Of a stretch of 7,633 nt of DNA, positions 1 through 4,545 are shown piece after piece (the first letter of the stretch is position 1; every line of letters starts with the position of its first letter). The translations under genes and the position numbers were made by a program. Below the pieces are notes generated by a model. It was not told the DNA's origin. It made no database searches and was given only the letters and a program-made list of their open reading frames with translations. The DNA comes from Spirochaetales bacterium (GTDB taxonomy: Bacteria > Spirochaetota > Spirochaetia > Sphaerochaetales > Sphaerochaetaceae): positions 1 to 7,633 of the forward strand of contig JAGBRG010000239.1 of assembly GCA_017632495.1 (NCBI GenBank), read 5' to 3'.

Positions 1-106
1 CAACGCAAAGCAGGAAGCTATAGATAAGGAGAAGGGTAAGAAGGCTGAGTTCGAAGAGAAGATCGAGAAGTCACAAAAGCACATCGATGTTCTTAAATCG
101 TTCTGA
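1..106 (+). CDS. C-terminal end of an unidentified Lys/Glu-rich protein (partial)
   Basis: An open frame enters from the left edge, with its first complete codon at base 2, and ends at TGA 104-106. The 34 visible residues are dominated by Lys and Glu with few hydrophobics (for example KEKGKKAEFEEKIEKSQKH). This suggests a charged helix or coiled-coil tail. There is not enough sequence to name a family. The following lipoprotein gene starts 26 bases later on the same strand with its own ribosome binding site, and no terminator is visible between them, so the two are probably cotranscribed. That the stretch is coding is likely from frame, composition and spacing, but not proven by this fragment. 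Confidence 0.6.
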   Translation, partial: NAKQEAIDKEKGKKAEFEEKIEKSQKHIDVLKSF

Positions 107-132
107 AATCTGAAGTTGGAGGAATTGTCGGG

Positions 133-840
133 ATGAAAAAGTATGTAATGGTCCTATCATTGGTCCTTCTGCTTCTTGTCTCATGTGCCACTAAGAAAAC
201 AGAAAATGAGGTACTTCCTGAATCTGTTGAGGCTACTGTGGTAGAGCAGCTTTCTCAACCTGTTTCTGAACCTGAAACCGAAATAACTCCTGCTGAGGAA
301 AAACCTGAGACTGTCCAGCAGGAGGCTCCCTTTACCGAAACTGTATCTGAACCGGAAATTGCTGTAACAGAAGAAGTTACAACTGCTGATACTACAGCAG
401 AGAAAGCATCTGAAGAGGCTCCTGTTACTGACTGGGGTTATGTGTTCACAAGTCCTGCCTCTTCTGATGCCACACAGCCTGAAAAGGCCGAAGAAGTTAA
501 GACTGCCGTTTCAAAGCCGAAAGCAACAGTTGTAGAGGAAGAAACAGAGCCGCAGAAGCCCTCTTTTATTACTAAGGTTGCATACTTTGTTGCACATGAG
601 ACTCTTTTCAGTCTGGGTCTTCTTGTCAGTCTTGGTGGCCTGATCTACTTTATTGTAGCCTTGATAAAGTCTTCCGGTATGATAGAAAAGAAGAAACCTG
701 TAGTCAGAGAAGAAGAGCCTACGGAAGAAAAATCTCCCTCAAAGGAAGATGTAGAGCCTCAGGATACTTCTTCAGGCTTTGATCCGGAAGATGAGAACGA
801 TGAATTTCTCAGAGCTCTCTTAGGAGAGGATAAGAAATAA
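133..840 (+). CDS. Acidic lipoprotein with a C-terminal transmembrane helix and charged tail
   Basis: The protein has 235 residues. It starts at ATG 133, with GGAGG at 118-122. Residues 1-18 form a lipoprotein signal peptide (MKK, hydrophobic core, lipobox LVSC with Cys18 as the predicted lipidation site). Residues 19-150 are rich in Pro, Glu, Thr and Val, with repeated VSEPE-type words, and look like an extended, disordered spacer. A single hydrophobic segment follows at about 158-178, then a basic patch (KSSGMIEKKKP) and a very acidic tail ending near 235. By the positive-inside rule the tail would be cytoplasmic. The predicted form is therefore lipid-anchored outside, a flexible spacer, one membrane pass, and a cytoplasmic tail. 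I recognise no family and infer no enzymatic function. A strong terminator ends the unit. If the signal peptide is not processed, it would simply be a two-pass membrane protein. Confidence 0.85.
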   Translation: MKKYVMVLSLVLLLLVSCATKKTENEVLPESVEATVVEQLSQPVSEPETEITPAEEKPETVQQEAPFTETVSEPEIAVTEEVTTADTTAEKASEEAPVTDWGYVFTSPASSDATQPEKAEEVKTAVSKPKATVVEEETEPQKPSFITKVAYFVAHETLFSLGLLVSLGGLIYFIVALIKSSGMIEKKKPVVREEEPTEEKSPSKEDVEPQDTSSGFDPEDENDEFLRALLGEDKK

Positions 841-863
841 GCTATAATAATAATTAGTAAGAC

Positions 864-888
864 GGACCTGGAAACAGGTCCATTTTTT
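864..888 (+). terminator. Rho-independent terminator after the lipoprotein gene
   Basis: A perfect 7-bp stem (GGACCTG / CAGGTCC) closes a GAAA tetraloop and is followed directly by A and six T. It lies 24 bases past the lipoprotein stop codon and separates that unit from the AT-rich region upstream of parA. Confidence 0.9.
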
Positions 889-911
889 ATATTAAACAGA
901 CATTGTTTTTA

Positions 912-925
912 ACTATTATAATAGT
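912..925. repeat. 14-bp perfect palindrome upstream of parA
   Basis: ACTATTATAATAGT is its own reverse complement. It lies in the AT-rich 889-1060 region, about 135 bases upstream of the parA start. It could be a protein binding site, but in DNA this AT-rich a chance palindrome is plausible. Confidence 0.35.
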
Positions 926-963
926 AGAACAATAAAGAAAGATATAGAAAAAAATAAGACTTA

Positions 964-1004
964 TATAAAAACACATTAAAATTATATCGAAAATATTTTG
1001 AATC
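964..1004 (+). repeat. Left copy of a ~41-bp imperfect direct repeat flanking the parA/RHH cassette
   Basis: This copy begins TATAAAAACA, continues through TTAAAATT (976-983) and AAAATA, and ends GAATC. It aligns collinearly with 2113-2153, with about 34 of 42 aligned columns identical by hand count, including the aligned C residues. A further shared word, ACTTATATAA, lies just outside it (959-968 here, 2092-2101 on the right). Matching sites on both sides of a partition-type gene pair would fit centromere or operator sites. AT-rich composition raises the chance level, so this needs a statistical test. Confidence 0.5.
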
Positions 1005-1013
1005 AAAAAACTC

Positions 1014-1042
1014 TTGTATGATTTTAGTGTGTGGAGTATATT
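1014..1042 (+). promoter_or_regulatory. Possible sigma-70 promoter for the parA cassette
   Basis: TTGTAT (1014-1019), a 17-bp spacer and TATATT (1037-1042) give a near-consensus -10 with a weak -35. Transcription would start near 1049, leaving a leader of about a dozen bases before ATG 1061. Other AT-rich hexamers nearby could serve equally well. Confidence 0.3.
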
Positions 1043-1060
1043 AGAATTTACAGGAAAAAT

Positions 1061-1822
1061 ATGGCTAAGACTATTGCATTTCACCTTCAGAAAGGTGGAG
1101 TAGGAAAGACAACTATATCAGGTACTCTTGCTTGCCAGTCCGCTTTGGACGGCTTTAAGACACTGTTGATTGATGTCGATCCTCAGGGCAACGCATCATC
1201 CTGGTTTCTGAAGAAAACTCCCAAGTATGAGCTTGCGGATGTTGTCCAGGGAAGATGCTATATCAATGATGCAATAGTTCCTGTAGAGCAGGTTGAGAAT
1301 CTGTATCTTCTTCCCACCTTCGGTATCGGCGGTGTTCTTAAGAACTACAGTGAAACCAAGCTTTCAGAGGAGCCTTTCGTCCTTCAGGACCTGGTCAATG
1401 AGCTTTCAAAGGATTTTGATCACATCATCCTTGATCTGTCTCCTGGTCTTGGACGTCTTGAAAGGTCTGCCATAATCGCAAGTGATGAAGTTATCACACC
1501 CATGACACCTGAGGTTTTCAGCCTTGATGGTCTTGAGATTTTCATTGATGAGCTTAAGAGGCTCAAGAAGAATCTCAGAAGCCAGGTAAGACACTCACGT
1601 GTCATCATCAATTCCTACGACGAACGTATCAAACAACATAGAGATATACTCAAAGCAGCTCAGGAAGGATCTTTTGAGGTCTACAGAATTCCCGTGGATC
1701 CTGTGTTCAGAAAGGCACAGGAAGCGTCTGTGGCACCGCAGCTCTTCAAGGAGAGAGGAAGGGGTCTTAAGGACAAAACCATGGAGTCGATTCTGAGTCT
1801 TGAAAAGGTAATCTGGGACTGA
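1061..1822 (+). CDS. parA: ParA/MinD-superfamily partition ATPase (short, type Ib-like)
   Basis: The protein has 253 residues and begins MAKTIAFHLQKGGVGKTT. The deviant Walker A motif KGGVGKTT is at residues 11-18, including the signature Lys11. The Walker A' segment IDVDPQGN is at 37-44, with Asp40 at the catalytic position. The Walker B-like strand IILDLSP is at 122-128. ParA proteins dimerise on ATP binding, coat DNA non-specifically, and are stimulated to hydrolyse ATP by a centromere-binding partner. No N-terminal helix-turn-helix precedes the ATPase domain, as in type Ib plasmid ParA proteins and chromosomal Soj. An in-frame GTG at 1031 would add ten residues, but ATG 1061 places KGGVGKTT at the usual distance from the N-terminus and has AGGA at 1052-1055. 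The partner is probably the RHH protein 20 bases downstream. A role in positioning another cargo, rather than DNA, remains possible. Confidence 0.9.
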   Translation: MAKTIAFHLQKGGVGKTTISGTLACQSALDGFKTLLIDVDPQGNASSWFLKKTPKYELADVVQGRCYINDAIVPVEQVENLYLLPTFGIGGVLKNYSETKLSEEPFVLQDLVNELSKDFDHIILDLSPGLGRLERSAIIASDEVITPMTPEVFSLDGLEIFIDELKRLKKNLRSQVRHSRVIINSYDERIKQHRDILKAAQEGSFEVYRIPVDPVFRKAQEASVAPQLFKERGRGLKDKTMESILSLEKVIWD

Positions 1823-1842
1823 GATACGTAGGAAGGTGAGTT

Positions 1843-2085
1843 ATGGCTTTAAAGAGAAACCCTGAAGATTCTGTACAGTACGATGAAGACATCACAAAGA
1901 AAGCTAAGCAGCTTTTCTCCAGTGACTCCGCATCGAGAAAGAAAGAGAACAAGATCCTCACTACTTTTTCAATTGAGCCTTCCTTTAAGAAAGAGCTTGA
2001 GGATCTGTTTGCAGAACTGGGACTGGGCTGGGCCGGCGGAATCAGATTCGCACTTAAAGAATTCTCTAAAAAATATAAGAATTGA
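1843..2085 (+). CDS. Small ribbon-helix-helix DNA-binding protein, probable ParA partner
   Basis: The protein has 80 residues, starts at ATG 1843 and has a good ribosome binding site (AGGAAGG, 1830-1836). Residues 1-37 are polar, charged and probably flexible. Residues 38-44 (ILTTFSI) can form the DNA-contacting beta strand, 46-60 the first helix, and 63-78 (WAGGIRFALKEFSKKY) the second helix of a ribbon-helix-helix fold. The size, the disordered N-tail and the location just after a small ParA match ParG/omega-type centromere-binding proteins. In those, the tail stimulates ParA ATPase and the RHH dimer binds repeats upstream of the operon. Arg32 in the tail (SRKKEN) is a candidate arginine finger by analogy with ParG. 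The assignment rests on predicted secondary structure and context, not on recognised sequence similarity. It probably also represses its own operon. Confidence 0.65.
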   Translation: MALKRNPEDSVQYDEDITKKAKQLFSSDSASRKKENKILTTFSIEPSFKKELEDLFAELGLGWAGGIRFALKEFSKKYKN

Positions 2086-2112
2086 TACTAAACTTATATA
2101 ATATTGCTAGAG

Positions 2113-2153
2113 TATAAAAACAAAATTAAAATTTAATCAAAATAATTAGAAAC
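2113..2153 (+). repeat. Right copy of the ~41-bp imperfect direct repeat flanking parA/RHH
   Basis: This is the partner of 964-1004. Both share TATAAAAACA at the start, then TTAAAATT (2126-2133), AAAATA and a GAA-C end, in the same order and orientation with small gaps. It lies in the 111-bp AT-rich gap between the convergent RHH gene and the COG2426 gene. It also contains the odd-centred palindrome ATTAAAATTTAAT (2125-2137). No GC-rich intrinsic terminator is visible in this gap. Confidence 0.5.
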
Positions 2154-2158
2154 TAAGC

Positions 2159-2191
2159 AAAAATTATAGAAAAATTATATAAGAATTATTA
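2159..2191 (+). repeat. Three tandem 11-bp AT-rich repeats
   Basis: AAAAATTATAG (2159-2169), AAAAATTATAT (2170-2180) and AAGAATTATTA (2181-2191) follow one another with an 11-base period, close to one helical turn. The first two differ only in the last base; the third is degenerate. Helically phased A-tracts bend DNA, and phased short repeats are typical targets of RHH partition proteins. The word AAAATTATAT also occurs upstream of parA (978-987). Confidence 0.5.
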
Positions 2192-2196
2192 AGAGT

Positions 2197-2679
2197 TCAT
2201 ATCTCTATCTTTTTCGTGAACAGGCTGGCTATTCCGGATCCTGTGTATATGACTGTGGTAACTACAATACCGGAAATCAGAACACCCAGAAGGATAAATA
2301 GTAAGCTCTTCTTCCTATCTAGTCCCAAGACCCAGGCTCCTAATGTTCCAGTCCATGCACCTGTTATAGGTAAAGGTATTGCCACAAACAACATAAGTCC
2401 AAGTAAGCCGTACTTACTAACTTTTGTCCCAACCTTATTCTGTGCTCTTGCGACAGTTTTCTCAAACAGGTTGTGGTAGAAGTTCCATTTATCAAGAATC
2501 TTGTGAAGAGAACTAAGAAAAGCAAACCCTATCACAGGAACAAGAGCATTTGAAAGAACACCGATGACAAATGACAGCCAAAGAGGCACTCCGTTAAAGT
2601 ATGCATAAGGAATTGCGCCTCTTAGCTCTGATACGGGGATGATTCCCAAAAGAATTGTCAGAAGATAAATTTTCGTCAT
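2197..2679 (-). CDS. COG2426 membrane protein (small multidrug export family, Sm_multidrug_ex)
   Basis: The protein has 160 residues from the ATG at 2679-2677, with AAGGAGA at 2691-2685. An upstream ATG in the same frame (2748) lies inside the preceding gene and lacks such a site, so the shorter start is preferred. The family signature PVSELRGAIPYA follows the first hydrophobic segment (residues about 3-17). Further hydrophobic stretches lie at about 31-55 (WLSFVIGVLSNALVPVIGF), about 90-106 around the GLLGLMLFVAIPLPITGAW motif, and about 125-150. This gives roughly four to five membrane segments. The family is named for small multidrug export, but its substrate and mechanism are poorly established. 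The gene follows the methyltransferase gene by only 20 bases and is surely cotranscribed. It converges with the RHH gene. Confidence 0.85.
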   Translation of the reverse strand: MTKIYLLTILLGIIPVSELRGAIPYAYFNGVPLWLSFVIGVLSNALVPVIGFAFLSSLHKILDKWNFYHNLFEKTVARAQNKVGTKVSKYGLLGLMLFVAIPLPITGAWTGTLGAWVLGLDRKKSLLFILLGVLISGIVVTTVIYTGSGIASLFTKKIEI

Positions 2680-2699
2680 CAGATTCTCCTTCGACAATA

Positions 2700-3509
2700 T
2701 TACATTGTATAGGTCTTTCGTAACAAGCAGAAATACAGAGGTCCGCACCCATCCTGAACGTCTGGAAGAACGATTCTTCCATGTGACAGAGGCTCGGACA
2801 GTTTTTCAAGATCCGGATTAATAGAAAGCATATCCACTTCTTCAAACAATCCGCTTCTTTTCTTGCAAAGTCTTTCAATTACAGCCTGGTTCTCCAAGTC
2901 ACATATGGAGCATGTGCTGTATAGAATATAGCCTGATTTTTTAACTGCATCCAAAGCAGCGCAAAGCATGGCAAACTGCTGCTTTGAAAGCATCTTGGGC
3001 CTGTTGGGGCTCCATTCTCTTAATGCGGATGAATCATTCAGTACATGGCGCTCTGAGGAGCAGGGGGCATCAAGAAGGATGCTGTCATAGATTTCCTTTT
3101 CATGAAGTGACCACTGTGTGCTGTCATGGCCTGTTACTTTGACAACAGATCTTAAATCCTTGGGAAGGCACATATCCAAAACATTGATAAGTCTGTTTCT
3201 TCTTGCAGCCGATCTGTCATTGGAAACCAAAAGGCCTGTTCCGTTTAACTTTAGAGAAAGGACCAAAGTCTTGCCTCCGGGGGCTGCACACATATCTAAA
3301 ACAGAATAGTTTTCCGAAATAGGAAGAATATTTGCAGCCAAAATGGAAGCTTTATCCATATAATATGGTTCGACAAGCCTATCTGAAAGAGAGACCGGTT
3401 TTGTCTCTTTTAACATGGCTTCTTTCAGAGTCTGCCATCTTGTGCCGTACAATGAGCTGTAGTATTCTTCGAATCTCTGTGAGCCGGAAATTGTTTCTTT
3501 TTTCGACAT
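2700..3509 (-). CDS. RNA (cytosine-5-)-methyltransferase, RsmB/NOP2/NSUN family
   Basis: The protein has 269 residues. It is SAM-dependent and expected to methylate C5 of cytosine in rRNA or tRNA. Motif I for SAM binding is DMCAAPGGKT (residues 72-81). Motif IV is DAPCS (147-151) with Cys150, and motif VI is STCS (198-201) with Cys200. The motif VI Cys is the attacking nucleophile in this family and the motif IV Cys aids product release; both are present. An N-terminal RWQTLKEAML segment and VEPYYMDKAS (46-55) precede the Rossmann core. The protein is much shorter than E. coli RsmB (about 430 residues) because it lacks the NusB-like domain and has no C-terminal PUA extension. This fits a compact NSUN4-like architecture, so the exact target base is unknown. 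The start at 3509 has a purine-rich AGAGAGA just upstream. It is first of a two-gene minus-strand unit, divergent from the arsR-type gene. Confidence 0.9.
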   Translation of the reverse strand: MSKKETISGSQRFEEYYSSLYGTRWQTLKEAMLKETKPVSLSDRLVEPYYMDKASILAANILPISENYSVLDMCAAPGGKTLVLSLKLNGTGLLVSNDRSAARRNRLINVLDMCLPKDLRSVVKVTGHDSTQWSLHEKEIYDSILLDAPCSSERHVLNDSSALREWSPNRPKMLSKQQFAMLCAALDAVKKSGYILYSTCSICDLENQAVIERLCKKRSGLFEEVDMLSINPDLEKLSEPLSHGRIVLPDVQDGCGPLYFCLLRKTYTM

Positions 3510-3549
3510 TTCTCTCTGCTGCCTGTAACAATTGCTAGCCTATCTTGAT

Positions 3550-3565
3550 TTGTCTTTTCAGACAA
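3550..3565. promoter_or_regulatory. Inverted-repeat operator candidate between divergent genes
   Basis: TTGTCT (3550-3555), a TTTC spacer and AGACAA (3560-3565) form a perfect 6-4-6 inverted repeat in the 93-bp divergent intergenic region. It overlaps the likely -35 region of the regulator gene, where an ArsR-family autorepressor would bind. A direct repeat CTTTTCA also occurs here (3554-3560 and 3569-3575). Binding is inferred. Confidence 0.45.
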
Positions 3566-3583
3566 CAACTTTTCAAATATACT
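3555..3583 (+). promoter_or_regulatory. Possible promoter of the ArsR-family gene
   Basis: TTTTCA (3555-3560), a 17-bp spacer and TATACT (3578-3583) give a good -10 with a moderate -35. Transcription would start near 3590, just ahead of the AGGAG ribosome binding site (3590-3594), giving a very short leader. Confidence 0.4.
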
Positions 3584-3602
3584 TTTTCCAGGAGAAAAAC
3601 CG

Positions 3603-3920
3603 ATGGAGTTTGACAACATCCTTCCTGAAGAGGAAGTGACTGACATTGCTGATTTCTTCAAGGTCTTTGGGGATCCCACAAGGCTCAGAATCCTGTTTCT
3701 TCTAGATTCAGGAGAGGCTAATGTCAATTCAATCTCCGCAAATCTGGGAATCTCTGCGTCTGTTGCCAGTCAGCATCTTAAGCTTCTTCGTGTTGCGAGA
3801 CTTGTCCGCTGGCGCAAGGACGGAAAGAATGTAATCTATTCCCTAAATGATGAGCATATCTCCAGAATCCTCGCTCTTGGAACCGAACATTATGAAGAGA
3901 CCATCGGTCCCGAGGCCTGA
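3603..3920 (+). CDS. ArsR/SmtB-family metal-responsive repressor (probable zinc sensor)
   Basis: The protein has 105 residues, starts at ATG 3603 and has AGGAG at 3590-3594. The winged-helix core is typical: FKVFGDPTRLRILFLL (19-34), recognition helix SASVASQHLKLLR (51-63), and the wing VRWRKDGKNVIYSL (68-81). In these repressors metal binding releases operator DNA. The C-terminal helix carries Asp83-X-His85, then His96 and Glu99. Their order and spacing equal the alpha-5 zinc site of SmtB (Asp104, His106, His117, Glu120) and closely match CzrA. The alpha-3 ELCVCD cysteine motif of ArsR/CadC sensors is absent, with NSISAN in its place. Zinc, or possibly cobalt or nickel, is therefore the likely signal rather than arsenic. 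No metal pump is adjacent. The next gene, a lipoprotein, begins on the base after this stop codon, so the two form one transcriptional unit. Confidence 0.88.
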   Translation: MEFDNILPEEEVTDIADFFKVFGDPTRLRILFLLDSGEANVNSISANLGISASVASQHLKLLRVARLVRWRKDGKNVIYSLNDEHISRILALGTEHYEETIGPEA

Positions 3921-4370
3921 ATGATGAAGCTTATCAAACCTGTTCTTATAATCCTTATAGTTCTTCTGACTCTATGTTCATGCGCTAGTACCGATTCCAC
4001 GCCTGAACGTTTCAGCCTTTCGGACTCATCAAGATCCAAAAGTGAAATTGGAATGCTTGTCGGAAACGTCAATTACGGAGTGGGGTTCTTTTTTCCGTCT
4101 GATTCGGACATTTTGGACATTGCTCTTTTGAAAACAGACTCAGTAACCGGTCTTGTTTCTGAAATATCGCATCAGAGAATCAGAAATCTTCTGAATTTTC
4201 CTGTTCAATTTACATTGAGATATGACAAAGCGGATCTGTCTGAAGGCGAAAGTTGTACTCTGATTGTCTCCCTTCTTGTAAATGATTCCATCAAAGCTCA
4301 GGGAATTACACTTCTGCAACGCAGTGAAAACGGCTTAGGAGAGGCTTCCGTAACCCTAGTTTCTGTATGA
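3921..4370 (+). CDS. Small YbaY-like lipoprotein
   Basis: The protein has 149 residues. It starts with tandem ATG codons (3921 and 3924) directly after the repressor stop, using GAGG at 3911-3914 and probably translational coupling. Residues 1-21 form a signal peptide with lipobox LCSC (Cys21; Cys19 is a less likely alternative). The mature part reads as a small beta sandwich: LVGNVNYG, then PSDSDILDIALLKTD, then SEISHQRIRNLLNFPVQFTLRYDKADLSEGESCTLIVSLL. The order of G-V-Y, P.DS.LD..L, the PV.F.L.YD segment and a final sensing-strand pattern resembles the YbaY lipoprotein domain. That domain is often found in envelope-stress or secretion contexts, but its molecular function is not established. 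Being cotranscribed with a putative zinc-responsive repressor suggests metal- or envelope-linked expression. The family call is from remembered pattern and not from a search. Confidence 0.75.
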   Translation: MMKLIKPVLIILIVLLTLCSCASTDSTPERFSLSDSSRSKSEIGMLVGNVNYGVGFFFPSDSDILDIALLKTDSVTGLVSEISHQRIRNLLNFPVQFTLRYDKADLSEGESCTLIVSLLVNDSIKAQGITLLQRSENGLGEASVTLVSV

Positions 4371-4429
4371 AAAAGGTGTGGTTCGGGGGGGGGTGCTCCT
4401 CGTTAAATTATTTTACTAAAATTAAATAA
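4367..4429 (+). CDS. Possible 20-codon frame with a G9 tract, overlapping the lipoprotein stop (ATGA)
   Basis: ATG 4367-4369 overlaps the TGA of the lipoprotein gene (ATGA), a common arrangement for translational coupling. The frame reads MKKVWFGGGCSSLNYFTKIK and stops at 4427-4429. The three Gly codons are the run of nine G at 4385-4393, so any gain or loss of one G changes the frame. With G10 it ends after 17 residues, and with G8 after 11. It could be a degraded gene start, since it begins like a lipoprotein signal (MKK...GGGC), a regulatory short frame, or chance. Whether it is translated is unknown. Confidence 0.25.
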   Translation: MKKVWFGGGCSSLNYFTKIK

Positions 4430-4464
4430 AATGAATTATTTTTGCATTTCGGTATGCTAAAAGA

Positions 4465-4493
4465 TTGACGGCACAAATACAATTTCCTACAAT
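4465..4493 (+). promoter_or_regulatory. Sigma-70 promoter of the LacI-type gene
   Basis: TTGACG (4465-4470), a 17-bp spacer and TACAAT (4488-4493) are both five-of-six matches to consensus. The AT-rich DNA upstream could act as an UP element. Transcription would start near 4500, leaving a leader of about 45 bases that holds the operator-like repeats. Confidence 0.7.
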
Positions 4494-4503
4494 CAAAAGA
4501 CAG

Positions 4504-4533
4504 ATTTGTACGTATTTGTATTTGTACGTACAT
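4504..4533. promoter_or_regulatory. LacI-type operator candidates just downstream of the promoter
   Basis: ATTTGTACGT occurs twice (4504-4513 and 4520-4529), with ATTTGT in between. The right copy runs into the perfect 10-bp palindrome TGTACGTACA (4523-4532). A central CG step within a palindrome is typical of LacI-family operators. The sites lie between the predicted start of transcription and the ribosome binding site (AGGAG, 4534-4538), where a bound repressor would block its own gene. Confidence 0.5.
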
Positions 4534-4545
4534 AGGAGTTGCCGG

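Noticed and set aside
1031..1060. GTG-initiated extension of ParA by ten residues
   Set aside because: ATG 1061 gives the usual ParA N-terminus with KGGVGKTT about ten residues in and has AGGA just upstream. The predicted promoter -10 also lies inside the extension.
887..1084. 65-codon hydrophobic frame on the minus strand
   Set aside because: It consists of AT-rich intergenic DNA plus the antisense of the parA start. Its Ile/Phe/Leu content follows from composition, and no ribosome binding site or family was recognised.
2086..2196. Shared terminator between the convergent RHH and COG2426 genes
   Set aside because: Only AT-only palindromes are present. No GC-rich stem followed by a T-run was found on either strand.
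2216..2479. 87-codon plus-strand frame
   Set aside because: It is antisense to the COG2426 membrane protein gene and shows no domain of its own.
2594..2878. 94-codon minus-strand frame across the methyltransferase/COG2426 junction
   Set aside because: It overlaps two well-supported genes in another frame on the same strand and has no recognisable motif.
3425..3727. 100-codon minus-strand frame over the divergent promoter region
   Set aside because: It overlaps the starts of both the methyltransferase and ArsR-family genes and the intergenic operator region, and has no recognisable domain.
4371..4422. Terminator after the YbaY-like gene, suggested by the G-run and TGCTCCTC
   Set aside because: The G-run and downstream pyrimidines do not form a proper stem, and there is no adjacent T-tract. 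The ATTTTA-C-TAAAAT palindrome (4410-4422) has no GC pairs beyond its centre.
4465..4545. Longer LacI-type frame starting at TTG 4465
   Set aside because: The TTG is the predicted -35 hexamer, the added residues do not resemble the family, and ATG 4546 has a good ribosome binding site.
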